DNA of 64,000 bases from contig NC_090013.1 in the NCBI RefSeq assembly GCF_036417845.1, positions 997,001 to 1,061,000 on the forward strand, in the 5' to 3' direction. Every line of letters starts with the position of its first letter. The first letter of the stretch is position 1. The notes beneath the pieces were generated by a model that saw only the letters and a program-made list of their open reading frames with translations, was not told where the DNA came from and searched no databases. Shown here piece after piece: positions 24,101 through 34,900 of the stretch. A program made the translations under genes and the position numbers. Source of the DNA: Apteryx mantelli (taxonomy: Eukaryota; Chordata; Aves; Apterygiformes; Apterygidae).

Positions 24101-27100
24101 ACCCATTGCAAATCCCACCATGGTGTTTGGGCCCTCCCCGGTGCCGAAAACGCCTCCGCGAGCGGTTCACGCATGGAGCAACGGATTCGGCAGTGTTTCG
24201 GCAGCGCCGGCACCCACCGTCTTGTGCCGCAGGGTGAAGTTGAAGGGTTTGGAGAGGTTCGTGGGCTTGCCCACGGTGCAGCTGACCACGTGGGAGTTGA
24301 GGCGTCCTGGCGGCGTCCCCTCCTCGGTGCTGCCGACGTTGAGCACTGCCTCCAGCTCGCTGTAGGCGATGAAGGCCACGGCGCCGGTGCCTCCAGAAGA
24401 GCGGCGAGAGCGTTAAGCCAAGCGGCGGCCGCGATTTATTGCTTCTGGCGGCGCCGCGGGCGAGCCTCACCTTCCTCGACGTCGGTGAGCACCGCGTCGC
24501 AGCGGATGCTCATGGAGTCGTTGCTGGCCGTCAGCTCCAGGACCTGGCCGGCCAGCTGGCAGCCGTTGGTGACCAGCTGGGCCACGGCGCCTGCGGCGAG
24601 ATGGGGGCTCAGCGGGCACCGCAGGGCCTTTGGGTGGGGGGCGAGGGGCAGCCCGCCGGCGCGCCACCTACTCAGGGTGTCCGTGGTGATGGGCCTGGAC
24701 TGGCCGCTGCGCACGGCGACCTCCAGGACGAGGACCTCGGCCGTGTGCAGCAGCAGCTGGGCCACGGCGACGGCCTCAGGGTTGTGCTTGCTCTGCAGCT
24801 GGGCTGTCGCGTTGAAGAGCGGGGCGAGGGTCTCCTGGGGCGGCAGAGGGGCGCGCGTGGGGGGACGCACGGGGAGGATGCACGCGTGCATCAGGGGACA
24901 CATGGAGCGGACACCCGCCCATGCATCAGGGGACGTTTGCATGCATCGGTGGACACACGGGGCAGGCGCATGAGGGGATGCCTGTGGCGGACGCCCGCGT
25001 GTGCGTTGGGGGACACCTGCATGCATCGCGGGACGCACGAGGGGGACACATGCACATGCATTGGGGATGCCCGCGCGTGCATCAGGGCACACCTGCAGCA
25101 GATGCATGCACATGCATCGGGGGACACATGGGGCAGGTGCACATGTGTGCATGGGGGGGGGATGCCCACGTGCATTGGGAGGGGTGCATGTGTCGGGGGG
25201 ACCCACGGAGTGGACATGTGCATGAAGGGGGGGGGATGCCCATGGCGGATGCATGCGCGTGCATCAGGGGACACCCCGGGGGGGGGGAATGCATGCATGT
25301 GCATCGGGGGCTGCCTGTGGGGGATACATGCATCGGGGGGACACATGCATGTGCCTTGCAGGATGCACGGGGGGGGGACACCCGTGCGCATTGGGGGGAC
25401 ACATGGGGCGTACGCCTGCATGCATTGGGGAGACACATGTGCATGCATCAGGGGGATGCACCGGGGTGGGGGGGGGACGCCTGCGTGCATGGGGGGCCGG
25501 GGCGCCAGCGCTGACCTGCAGCTTGATGTCACCGCCGCCGCAGGCCACCTGCAGCTGCTGCACCGTGGCGTTGAACATGCGGCAGATGTCATCCGGGTCG
25601 CCCTGCCGGTGCCAGCTCTGCTCAGGCAGGCGGCCCCAAAACCCGCCCTTTCTGCCCCCAAACCCTCCCTACCCACCCCAAATGCCCGCTTTCCACCCAG
25701 AATGGACCCTTGCTGCCCCCAAATGGGCTGGCTCTGCCCCAAACGGGCCCTTTTCCACCCCGAATGCCCCCCTCACTGCACCAAGTGTGCCCTCCCCACC
25801 CCAAACACCCCCTTTTCCACCCAAAATGCACCCTCTGCGCCATGAACGGGCCTTTTTTCCACCCAAAATGGGCCATTTTCCACCCAAAACGCCCCCTCTG
25901 CACCCAAAGCGGGCCCTTTCCCACCCGAAACGCCCCGTTCCCACGGGGCCCACGTACCCCCGGGGTCAAGTGCTCACAGCGCCTCCGGAGAGCCTCAACC
26001 TGCGCAGTTTGGTTTTCGCAGACGAAAATCCGCTCTGGAAAAGGGGGACCTCAGCGCGCCAGGGCCGGACCCTGCACCGCACCCGGGGCACCGGGGGGGG
26101 GGGGGGGCAGATCCTGCACCGTGCCGCGGTACTGGGGGGGGAAGGGCGGATCCTGCACCCCGACAGGGTACGGGGAAGCCCAGGGGGCAGATCCTGCGCT
26201 GAACTGGGGGTCAGGACCTAGAGGCTGGATCCTGCACCAGACTGGGAACTGGGGGCCGGACCCTGCACCGAAATAGGGATCAGGGGAGTGGGACCTGGAT
26301 CCTGCACTCCACTGGGGACCAGGGGGTCAGGGAGGGGATCCTGCACGCCACCAGGGGCTGGGGACATGGGGCCAGACCTTGCACTGAACTGGGGACGCGG
26401 GGCCGGATCCTGCACCCCACGGGGGACACGAGAGACGGGACTGGGGCCGGATCCTGCACCGAACTGGGAGGAAGGGGGCAGATCCTGCATTGCACCGAGG
26501 GGCCTGGGGGGCGGCGGGGGACACGGGCCGCATCCTGCCCCGGTGCGGCACAGGATCCGGCCGTTACCTGTGCAGTTGGGGCCGCTGTAGCCAGGCAGGC
26601 AGACGCAGGTGGCGGTGCCGGACTGGGGGACGCAGATGCGGTTGGGGCCGCAGCGCCCCGGAGTGACTTCGCACTCGTTCAAGGCTGCAAGGTGGCAGGC
26701 GTCAAGCGGGCTATCCCCCCCCCCCCCCCGGGGCGGGAAAATAACACCCCCAAGTCCCAAAATGCCAGAAACCACCCCAAAACAGCGGGCCTTACCGCGG
26801 CAGGCGTGCAGGGAGCTGTTGAGGGTCACCGATGTGAAGCCGGGGCGGCAGCGGCAGGAGTAGCCTTGGCTGCGCATCCCCACGCAGCAGGCGCTTTCGG
26901 CACAGATGTCACCCTTGTTGCCGCAGGGCACTGCTGGGGGGGGGCATCGCCGTGGGGCTGAGCCCCGCTGGGGGGGAGCACCGCCCAAATCCCCCCCAAG
27001 ACTGCCAAACCCACCCAAAAGCCCCCAAACCTCCCCCAAATCCACCTGGAACCCAGGCAACCCCCACCAAACCTACCCCAAATCCAGCCAAAGCCCCCCA

Positions 27101-28510
27101 ATCCCAGCCAAAATCCACCCGAAAGCCCCCAAACCCACCCGGAATCCACCCAGCACCCATGCAAAACCGCCAAAGCCACCCAAAGTCAAACCAGAACCTG
27201 CCCCAAAACACCACAAACTCACCCAAAATACAACCAAAACCCACCCAGAGACCTCCAAATCCACCCCAAATCCACCCAGAACATGCCCCAAAATCCCCAA
27301 CCCACCCCAAAACCCCACAAACTCACCCCAAATCCAACTCAAACCCACCCAAGAACTGCCCAAAACCCACCCAGAAACCTCCAAATCCACCCAGAAACCC
27401 CAAACCCACCCCAAATCGACCCAGAACCTACCCCCAAACCCTACAAACTCACCCAAAATCCAACCTGAACCCACCCAAGAACTTCCCAAAACCCACCCAG
27501 AAACCTCCAAATCCACCCAAATCCCCTCCAAACCCAAATACCCACCATGAACCCCCCAGCCCACCCCAAAACCCACCCAAACCCCTCAACCCCCCCCCCA
27601 AAGCACCAAGCTGACCCCAGAACCCACCCAGAACCCCTCAAGGCCCCCAAAACTCCCCCTAGACCCCCTCCAACAGCCCCAGACCCCCCCAAACCTCCCC
27701 AAATCCCACCACCCCCTTCAACCCCCCAAATCCCTCCAACCTACAGCCGGCCACAGCTTCTGCCACGCGCAGGCAGCCCAGGAGGCAGCACAGACCTGCC
27801 CGGGGGGGGTCCAGGGAGTGTTGGGCCCGGTGAGGGGGGCACTGGGCTTGACACCCCCATCTGGGGGGGGGCTAAGACCCCCCCCCAGCTCAAGCCAACC
27901 CCCCAGACATCACCCCCCCCCTCCCCAAGGGGGTCCCAAACCCTCCTGGGCCTCAACTCCATCCCCAGGAGCTCCGGTCCTTCTTGCTCAAGGCTCAACC
28001 CCCCCCTCCCCCCCCCCGGCTCAAACCCCCTCATTGGGGCTGAAATCCCCCAAATCAGGGCTCAGACCCCTCCGTCAGGGCTGAAATCCCCCAAATCAAG
28101 GCTCAAACTACCCCATGGGGGCTGAAATCCCCCAAATCAAGGCTCAGACCCTCCTGTCGGGGCTGCGATCCCCCAAATCAGGGCTCAGCCCCCTCCGTCA
28201 GGGCTGAAATCCCCCAAATCAGGGCTCAAACTACCCCATGGGGGCTGAAGTCCCCCAAATCAGGGCTCAGCCCCCCCCCGTCGGGGCAGGCAGCTCTGGC
28301 ACTGCAGTCCCATCCCGTGGGGGCAGGGGGGGCTGTTTCGGGGCCCTTATCGCCCCGCTGCACAACCAGTTTCCGCCGCGCACTTGGGCACCCAGCCCTC
28401 GCCCAGGTCGTCCCCCCCCCCCCTTCGCCCCCACCGTGCCTCAGTTTCCCCCCTTCGCTCCCATTTTGCAACTCACCCCCGAGGCAGCCGGCGAGCCCTC
28501 GCCGTCCCAT
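21193..28510 (-). CDS. Adhesion G protein-coupled receptor, subfamily E (EMR/CD97-like)
   Basis: Sixteen exons join in frame on the minus strand: 28510-28477, 27795-27745, 26930-26796, 26684-26568, 26034-25958, 25617-25516, 24834-24672, 24590-24471, 24390-24218, 23972-23802, 23716-23522, 22969-22734, 22487-22421, 22093-22002, 21633-21465, 21297-21193. The product has 668 residues: signal peptide (1-28), two EGF-like modules, a GAIN domain with GPS, seven membrane helices and a 34-residue tail. Family members are leukocyte adhesion receptors that self-cleave at the GPS and signal through the tethered segment. The tail start ([13 protein letters not shown]) matches the CD97/EMR pattern, and the neighbour VAV1 matches human ADGRE1. 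I cannot separate ADGRE1 from ADGRE5 by sequence alone. The ATG at 28510 has a strong Kozak context (gccATGg). Confidence 0.9.
21700..21930. repeat. Short A-rich tandem repeat in a GPCR intron
   Basis: Variants of aactgaaccaa, 10-15 bp, recur through the intron between exons 14 and 15. It is unusually A-rich for this window and G-poor. Confidence 0.8.
23128..23393. repeat. Two-copy tandem duplication of about 133 bp
   Basis: Two diverged copies, each starting near gaacctcat and sharing gttgagttggggttgga, fill most of the intron between GPCR exons 11 and 12. No coding sequence is included. Confidence 0.75.
23802..23972 (-). other. GPS autoproteolysis exon of the adhesion GPCR
   Basis: The exon encodes residues 325-381, with paired cysteines, GYWSEKDC, then [13 protein letters not shown]. 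The GPS cut is expected between Leu368 and Ser369 of HL|S. The tryptophan before the histidine replaces the more usual asparagine. Upstream GAIN exons are 25617-25516, 24834-24672, 24590-24471 and 24390-24218. Confidence 0.88.
24030..24217. repeat. Two-copy duplication of about 100 bp in a GPCR intron
   Basis: Copies begin at ccccggtgccgaaaacgc (about 24033 and 24136) and share agcaac and cggcacccacc-like ends. They fill the short intron between exons 9 and 10. Confidence 0.6.
24860..25505. repeat. Minisatellite rich in ATGCAT, unit about 30 bp
   Basis: Copies of gggggacacatgcatgc with many ATGCAT/GTGCAT steps fill a GPCR intron. Palindromic ATGCAT cores are frequent. Open frames of several hundred codons here come from the repeat. 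Confidence 0.88.
25630..25955. repeat. Minisatellite, unit about 25 bp
   Basis: Copies of ttccacccaaaatgccccc fill the intron between GPCR exons 5 and 6. Confidence 0.85.
25958..26930 (-). other. EGF-like module exons of the adhesion GPCR
   Basis: Exon 26930-26796 (residues 29-73) carries seven cysteines in an EGF-like spacing with CRCRPGF. Exon 26684-26568 (residues 74-112) begins LNECE and ends [12 protein letters not shown], a classic six-cysteine EGF module, though without the usual Asp at its first calcium position. Exon 26034-25958 is a linker with two cysteines. All are phase-1 symmetrical or nearly so, which allows EGF-number variation by exon skipping as in EMR/CD97 genes. Only two EGF exons were found; mammalian relatives have up to seven. 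Confidence 0.85.
26040..26560. repeat. Minisatellite, unit about 40 bp
   Basis: Copies of ggatcctgcaccgaactggg fill the intron between the second EGF exon and the linker exon. Confidence 0.85.
26950..27735. repeat. Strand-asymmetric C/A-rich repeat
   Basis: Variants of cccacccagaaacctccaaat run for about 0.75 kb with very few G residues on the plus strand. It occupies the intron between the signal-peptide exon and the first EGF exon. Confidence 0.85.
27985..28285. repeat. Minisatellite, unit 41 bp
   Basis: About seven copies of a 41-bp unit starting gggctgaaatcccccaaatc. It lies in intron 1 of the adhesion GPCR. Confidence 0.88.
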
Positions 28511-28772
28511 GGCGGGACACCACCACCGCTCCCCCCCCCACCAACCGCTGCTTGACCCCAGCCGGCGGCTCCCACGGACGACACGGAGGTGCCGGGAGCC
28601 AGAGGGGAAGTGGCGCCCGCTTCCCCCCCGACCGCGGGACTGAGAACTGTGGCAGCTCGTGTCACGTAACACCGGGGCTGGCCGGCTCCAGCCGCGCCCT
28701 CATCCTGCAGCAGTTTGTCATCCCCCCCTCCACCGGAAAACTCCGACCCCACAGCCACTTCCCTCATCCTCA

Positions 28773-28778
28773 TTTATT
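28773..28778 (-). promoter_or_regulatory. Poly(A) signal of VAV1
   Basis: The minus strand reads AATAAA 159 bases after the VAV1 stop codon (28937-28939). The transcript should end near 28755, only about 240 bp before the adhesion GPCR start codon at 28510. Confidence 0.7.
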
Positions 28779-28936
28779 GCCCCTCCTGGGCAGGAGGGGG
28801 ATTTAAGGAGGGTTATAAATTAATGGGGGGGGGGTGGTGGTGGTGATCTCCATGTCCAGTCCCTGATGTCCTCACGGGGGACGCGGTGCCGGGGCCCCCC
28901 CAATCCTTGGGGTCCGGGGGTGACGCGGGCTGGGGG

Positions 28937-31900
28937 TCAGCAATACTCCGAGTAATCTTCCTCCACGTAGTTTGCGGGAAACCAGCCGACCTGGGCAAGA
29001 GGTGGGGGGGGGGGGAAAAGGACATGGGGACATGTTAGGGGGAGGCCACATGCGTGCGCCAGGGCCCACACGTGTGTGGAGATGGGGGGGGTCCCGGCGG
29101 CCCCTACCCGCCCGTAGATCTCCCCTTTCCACCAGCCCGAGTGGCCCTTCTTGCTCAGGATGCGGATGACGTCGCCCTCCTTGAGCGTCAGCTCCGTGCG
29201 GTCCCGGGCGCAGAAGTCGTAGCGGACCTTGGCCGAGCCGAAGTAGCGCACAGCGCCTGTGGGGTTGGGGGAGGACAACTGAACCCCCAGGGCTGATCCC
29301 GCGGCCTGTCCCTGCACCCTGTAACCGTGGCCGTCCCCCTCAACCCGGCCCCTCAACCTTGGCTGGTCCCCTCAAGCTGTCCCCTTGGCCATCTCCTTGA
29401 CCCATCCCTTGGCCATCACCCTTGACCTGTCTTTCTCAGCCCATCCCTTGACCTGTACCTCGGCCGTTCCCCTTGACCTGTCCCTCTTGGCCCATCCCTT
29501 GGCCGTTCCCCTTGACCCATCTCTCTTGGCCCATCTCTCAGCCCGTACCTTGGCCATCATCCTTGACCCGTCTCTCTTGGCCCATCCCTGGGCCATACCT
29601 TGGCTGTTCCCCTCGACACATCCCTCAGAGGTTCCCCTTGACCCATCTCTCAGCCCATCCCCTCAACCATCCCTATCCCTCCCCACCTCTCAACTGTCCC
29701 CTTGGCCATCCCCCTCAGCCCCATTAGCCCAGACCTGCCCTCTCAGATCATACCACAGCCGTTTCCCCTTGACCCAGCTCTCGACTGTCCCCTTGGCTGT
29801 CCCTCCTTGGCCAATTCATTCCCCTTGACCCATCGCTCTCAACGGTTCCTCTTGAGCCATCCCTTGACCATCCCACCTCAGCTGGTCCCCCTCGGCCATT
29901 TGACCCCCACAGCCAGTTCCTTTTGCTGCTTGTCCCCCGTGGCCCAACTCTTGACCATCCCCCTTGGTCATTTGTCCCACTTAGCTCCCCCAAACCCAAG
30001 GACATATTGAGACAAGAGATGAAGCCACCACATCCACCCCACCACCACCCTCATGGGATATCCCGCTGCAACCCCCGTGGGCCCTACCAGGTGGCCGGGG
30101 GCTGACCCGGTGCTCAGGCTCCTTGAAGGGGAACTGCAGGGCCGTGTCGAGGGCTTTGAAGCAGTCCTTGAGCGAGTTGCGCTGGTAAAACTCCACCAGC
30201 TCCTGGGGACGAAGCAGGAGAGGCACCAGGGTTGTCAGCAGCCCCAACCCAGGCTGGGGGGCTCCTCCCACAGGGACCCAGGCATCCGGGCTTGCCGGGG
30301 AGAAAGGGGATCCATGCTCACCACCAGCCCTTTGAAGGCCTTCTTCTCAGTGACACGATACAGCCCCTCCGCTGTCATGACCTTGATGTGTTTGATCTCT
30401 GCACGGTACCTGGACATGGGGACGGCAATGCCGGGCGCTCAGGCTGACCCGCCCCCCTCCGGCATCCCCCTCTGCCCCCCAAGGACATCCCCCTCCGGTC
30501 CCCATGGGCATTACTTGATACTGATGGCAAACTCGCCGGCGTCCTTCACCCGCTGCCGTACCAGGAAGGTGCCGTCTGAGCGGGACGTCAGCAGCTGCTC
30601 AGCCTCCCCACGCTCCATGGGGCCTGCGTACCTGGGGGGGCATGGGGTGGGGGGGCTGAGCTCCATGTCCCAGCCCAGGCAGGTGAATTTGGGAGGCCCC
30701 GAAGAGAAGGAGACCCTGTGGGAGGATTTGAGGGAGCCTGGGAGCTATGGGGTGATGCTGGGGAGGATTTGAGGGGCTGCATGAGGGATGGTGAGACCCT
30801 GGGGGAGGATCTGGGGGGCCCTGAGAGCTATGGGGCAACTCCAGGAGGGATGAGGTATCTTGGGGGGCTGTAGAGTGACCCCAGGAGGGTATTTGGGGGG
30901 CTCCAAGAGTGGCAGGGAGACCCCAGAGAGGGTTGGAGGGGGTAGAGGAGGATTCAGGGCCTGTAGGAGGGATGCAGTGCCCTGGGAGGTGATTTGGGGG
31001 GCTCCAAGAGGGATGGGGAGACCCTGGGGAGGATTTGGGGGGTCCCAGGACCTATGGAAAGACCCCAGAAGGGATGGTGGGGACCCAGAAAAGGATTTAG
31101 GGGGCTCCTGGAGGGATGGGAAGACCCCAGGAGAGATGGGAAGACCCAGGGGAGGATTTGGGGAGCCCTGGGAGCTTTAGGGTGACACCAGGAGGGATGG
31201 GGGGAACCAGGAGACAGTTTGGGGGGCCCCAGAAGGATGGGGCAACCCTAGAGGAGGATTTGGGGCCCCAGCACTGACCAGAGGAAGACAGAGAGGTCCG
31301 GGAGCGGCGTCTGGAGGCAAGAAGCAGAGCTGAGGGGTCAGGGTGAGGGGACAGAGGGTGTCCCCCCACCCTGGGACCCCCCACGTCCTCGCTGTGACCC
31401 AGGGATGACCCCATGGTCCCCAAGTCCCTCCAGTGGGATGCGGTGCCCCCCCCCCCCAGGGCGTTTTGGGGGTCCGCCCCCTGGCATGGGGTGGCTACTC
31501 ACGCAGACGTAGGGCCGGACAGCTGAACAGGGGAACCAGCCGGCCTCACCGGTGGCCGCGTTCCTGCCCTGGGGATGAAGCACCATGGCAGCATGGGAGC
31601 CAGCACCATGGCCTCCTGCACCGCCACTCCCGGGGGACTGGCCGGGCACGACCACGGGGGTCCACATTGCCTCACGGGCAAGGCATGGCCATGGGGGACT
31701 GGCCCAACCCTGCTACCAGGGTCCGGCATGGCCGTGGAGGGTTGGACTGTCTCCATCGTGGGATCTGATCTGGCATGGCCACAGGTGTCCAGGATATTCC
31801 CATCATGGGGGTCCAGCCTGGCACAGCCACGGGGTCCAGGATGTCCCCATCATGGGGGTCCACAGGGCATGGCCACAGGCATCAGGGATGTCCCCATCAT

Positions 31901-34900
31901 GGGGGTCCAGCCTGGCATGGTCATGGGGTCCAGGATGTCCCCATCATGGGGGTCCACAGGGCATGGCCACAGGCATCAGGGATGTCCCCATCATGGGGGT
32001 CCAGCCTGGCATGGCCATGGGGATCAGGGATGTTCCCATCACGATGGTCCAGTCCACCTTGGCCCCAGGGGTCCATCCCCACCATGGTGGTCCATCATCT
32101 TCACAGCAGTCCCTACCTGCCACCAGAGCTGCTCGACCTCTGCCTTCATCACCTCCACAATGTCCCCGGGACTGAGGCGCAAGGAGGGCCCTATGTTCCC
32201 CGGCGGTGGGGGGATGCCGCTGTAGGGCTGGCTCGCCTCCATCTTGGGCAGCCCTGAGGAGGAGGGGTCCCAGGCGTCTGGGTCAGAGACCCTCTCCCCA
32301 CAACCACTCTTCCTTGGGAATGGCACCTCAGGGCATCCGGGACCCCCCCAACCCACCCCAGGTGCTCATAGACCAAGGTGTCCAGGAACCGACACCCCAC
32401 TCCAGGCACCCATGGACCCAGGCGTCCAGGACCTGCCACACCACCCTGGGCAACCGTGGACCCGGGCATCTGGGTCCCCCACACTCACCCAGGTCACCCC
32501 GCTTCTTCTCCGGGCCCGGCCGCTGCAGCTTGTTCTGGGGAAGAGCGAGAGGCCAATAAACTCCCCAGGGAGGCAGCAACCTGCTGCCCCAGGGGGAAAT
32601 TTGGGGCATTTTAGCCCATTTCGATCCGTTTCGCTGTTACCTTTCTGGCTGCAGCCGAATCTGGGGCAGGGAAGAGGAAAAGCTCGTTAGCGGGGGCTAC
32701 TTAATTAATTTGGCCCTGATTAACACCTGGCCCTAACGGGGCCCATCTTGCCACATGGTTGGTGGGTTGCTACTTGTTAGCGCTGGCATCGTTAGCCAAA
32801 ACTGCCAAGGGCATCCCACAATGCCCTGCTCTGCCATGGCCGTGGGTATCCCACAATGCCTTGCTCTGCCTTGGCCAAGAGTATCCCATTGCGCCTTGCT
32901 CTGCTATGGCCATGCCGTATCCCATAATGCCCTGCACCACCTTGGCCAGAAGTATCCCCCAACGCCCTGCTCCTCCTCCTCGGCCAAGGACATCCCACGG
33001 AACCCTGCCTATCCCGGCCCCGCTCCCTATCCCACAATGCCCTGCTCACCATGGCCGCTCTTGCCGCAGGGCCCCACGCGCCCTAGACATTCCTTGTGGG
33101 CCGGGGCCCGGCACCGGCTGCACCGATAGCCCTGGTAGAAGATGCCCCTGGAGGGTCCCGGGGCCGGGTCAGGGCGTGGGGTGCCCCCCAGTCCACCCTC
33201 GCCCCGACCCACCTGCCCTTGGCCCACCCGAGCCTCCACCTGGCCCTTGGCCCATCTTGGCCTCGACCAACCCAGCCCTTGGCCCACCCAGGCCACAACC
33301 TGTCCCTTGGACCACCCAGGGCTTGGCCCACACACCCTCGGCCCACCTGGGCCTCCACCCATCCATCGGCCCAACTTGGCCTTGAGCAACCCATTTGTCC
33401 ACCCACCCAGGACTTGACCCACCAGCCCTCGGCCCACCTTGACCTTTACCCACCCAGCCCTCAGTCCACCTGGGCTGCAACTTGTCCCTTGGCCCACCCA
33501 GAATTTGGTCCACCCACCCTTGGCCCATCCATCACTTGACCCACCCAGGCCTTGGCCCACCTGGGCCTCAACCCACCAGGCCCTTGACCATTTCAGCCTT
33601 GACCCAATCCTCCACCCATCAGGGCCTTGACCCACCAAGGTGTCAACCCACCCAATTCTCAGCCCACTGAGTCCTCAACCCACCCCAGCCTCCCAAACAT
33701 GCCAGAGACCCCTGAGACCCCTCTCTGAGGGCACCCCAACCCCTCCTCACCCCCTTTCCTCCCCCAATGCCCCAGGCCAGTTGGTGGGGACCCTACCGCA
33801 GCAACATCTGGCAGGCCTTGCAGGATGTGGTATCCTCGAAGGAGAACATCTGGAACTCATGCCCGTCAGCCAGGGCGTGCTCGGGGAAGATGTTGGAGCT
33901 GGTGAGAGATGGGACGGCCTGATGGGGGCTGTACGGCGCCTGGGGTGGGGCAAATCCTGCCCTCTGCCCAAGCTGGGGACCTACAGGGCCATCTCGAACT
34001 GCTCCATCCACTTCTTCTTGAGCTCGTGGGTCTTGAAGAAGAGCTCGTAGCCCTGCAGCCCAGCTGTGTCGATCAGCAGGAAGGTGTGGGTCCACTGTGG
34101 GCACAGCCGCACACCAGCGGTCACTGGGGGCCCGGGTGCACCAGGCCCAGATGCCTCGGTCCACCAGGGATGCCAGGGTTCGTTGAGGGATGGATCCCAG
34201 GGTCCACCAGCCCGGATGCCTACGTTTGTTGCGGCAGGGGCCTAGGCACCAGGTTTCCAGGGCAGGATAGCCCCGGACACCTGGGTCCCCTGGCCACCGG
34301 GTCCCACCGGGCTGGCATGGACACTTGGGTCCCCAGGAGTGGTACCTTCTTGCCATCGCGGGGGCCCAGCCCACCATCTCGCAGCTGGTGACTGTGAAGG
34401 TCCACGACGTCCTTCGCCTCGAACGAGTCCCCCCGGCGCTTGCAGATGATGAGGGCCTTGTCCAGCAGGAACCCGTACCTGGGTGCGGGGATGGGGACGT
34501 GGTCCGGTGTCCCCAAGGCCACCCGGCGTCCCCAGCATGTCCCCACCACAGCCCTGGCAAGTGCCCTGCCTTGTCCCCTACCCCATGCCCACGCTGGCCC
34601 TGTGTCTCTGGCCCCGTGTCCCCATCCCTGGCCGTGTCCTTGATGCTGTCCCCACCCCTGTCCCCTTCCTGTATCCCTGTGCCCCCATCTTCATCCTTGT
34701 GTCCGCATGATTGTCCCCACATGCTTGCGTCCCCATGGGTTTCCCTGTGGCTGTCCCTGCATCCTTGCAGGTGTCCCCACAGTTGTTCCTATGTCACCAC
34801 AGCTGTCTCCATGTCCCCACAGACATCCCCACATCCCCACAGGTGTTCCCACATCCCCGTGGGTGTCCCCATGTCACTGTGGCCCCCTGGGTGTCCCTAT

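Larger units (their letters stand above)
28937..32660 (-). other. VAV1: VAV1 SH3-SH2-SH3 adaptor exons
   Basis: The 20-nt micro-exon 32660-32641 and exon 32534-32489 link C1 to the proline-rich first SH3 (32253-32117, 31568-31503). The SH2 domain (31310-31279, 30631-30515, 30409-30322, 30202-30088) has [15 protein letters not shown] and the phosphotyrosine-binding GTFLVRQR. The second SH3 (29256-29108, 28990-28937) has [17 protein letters not shown] and GWWKGE. Confidence 0.93.

Noticed and set aside
24439-25845. 468-codon plus-strand open frame with histidine/cysteine-rich translation
   Set aside because: It is antisense to GPCR exons and follows the ATGCAT repeat.
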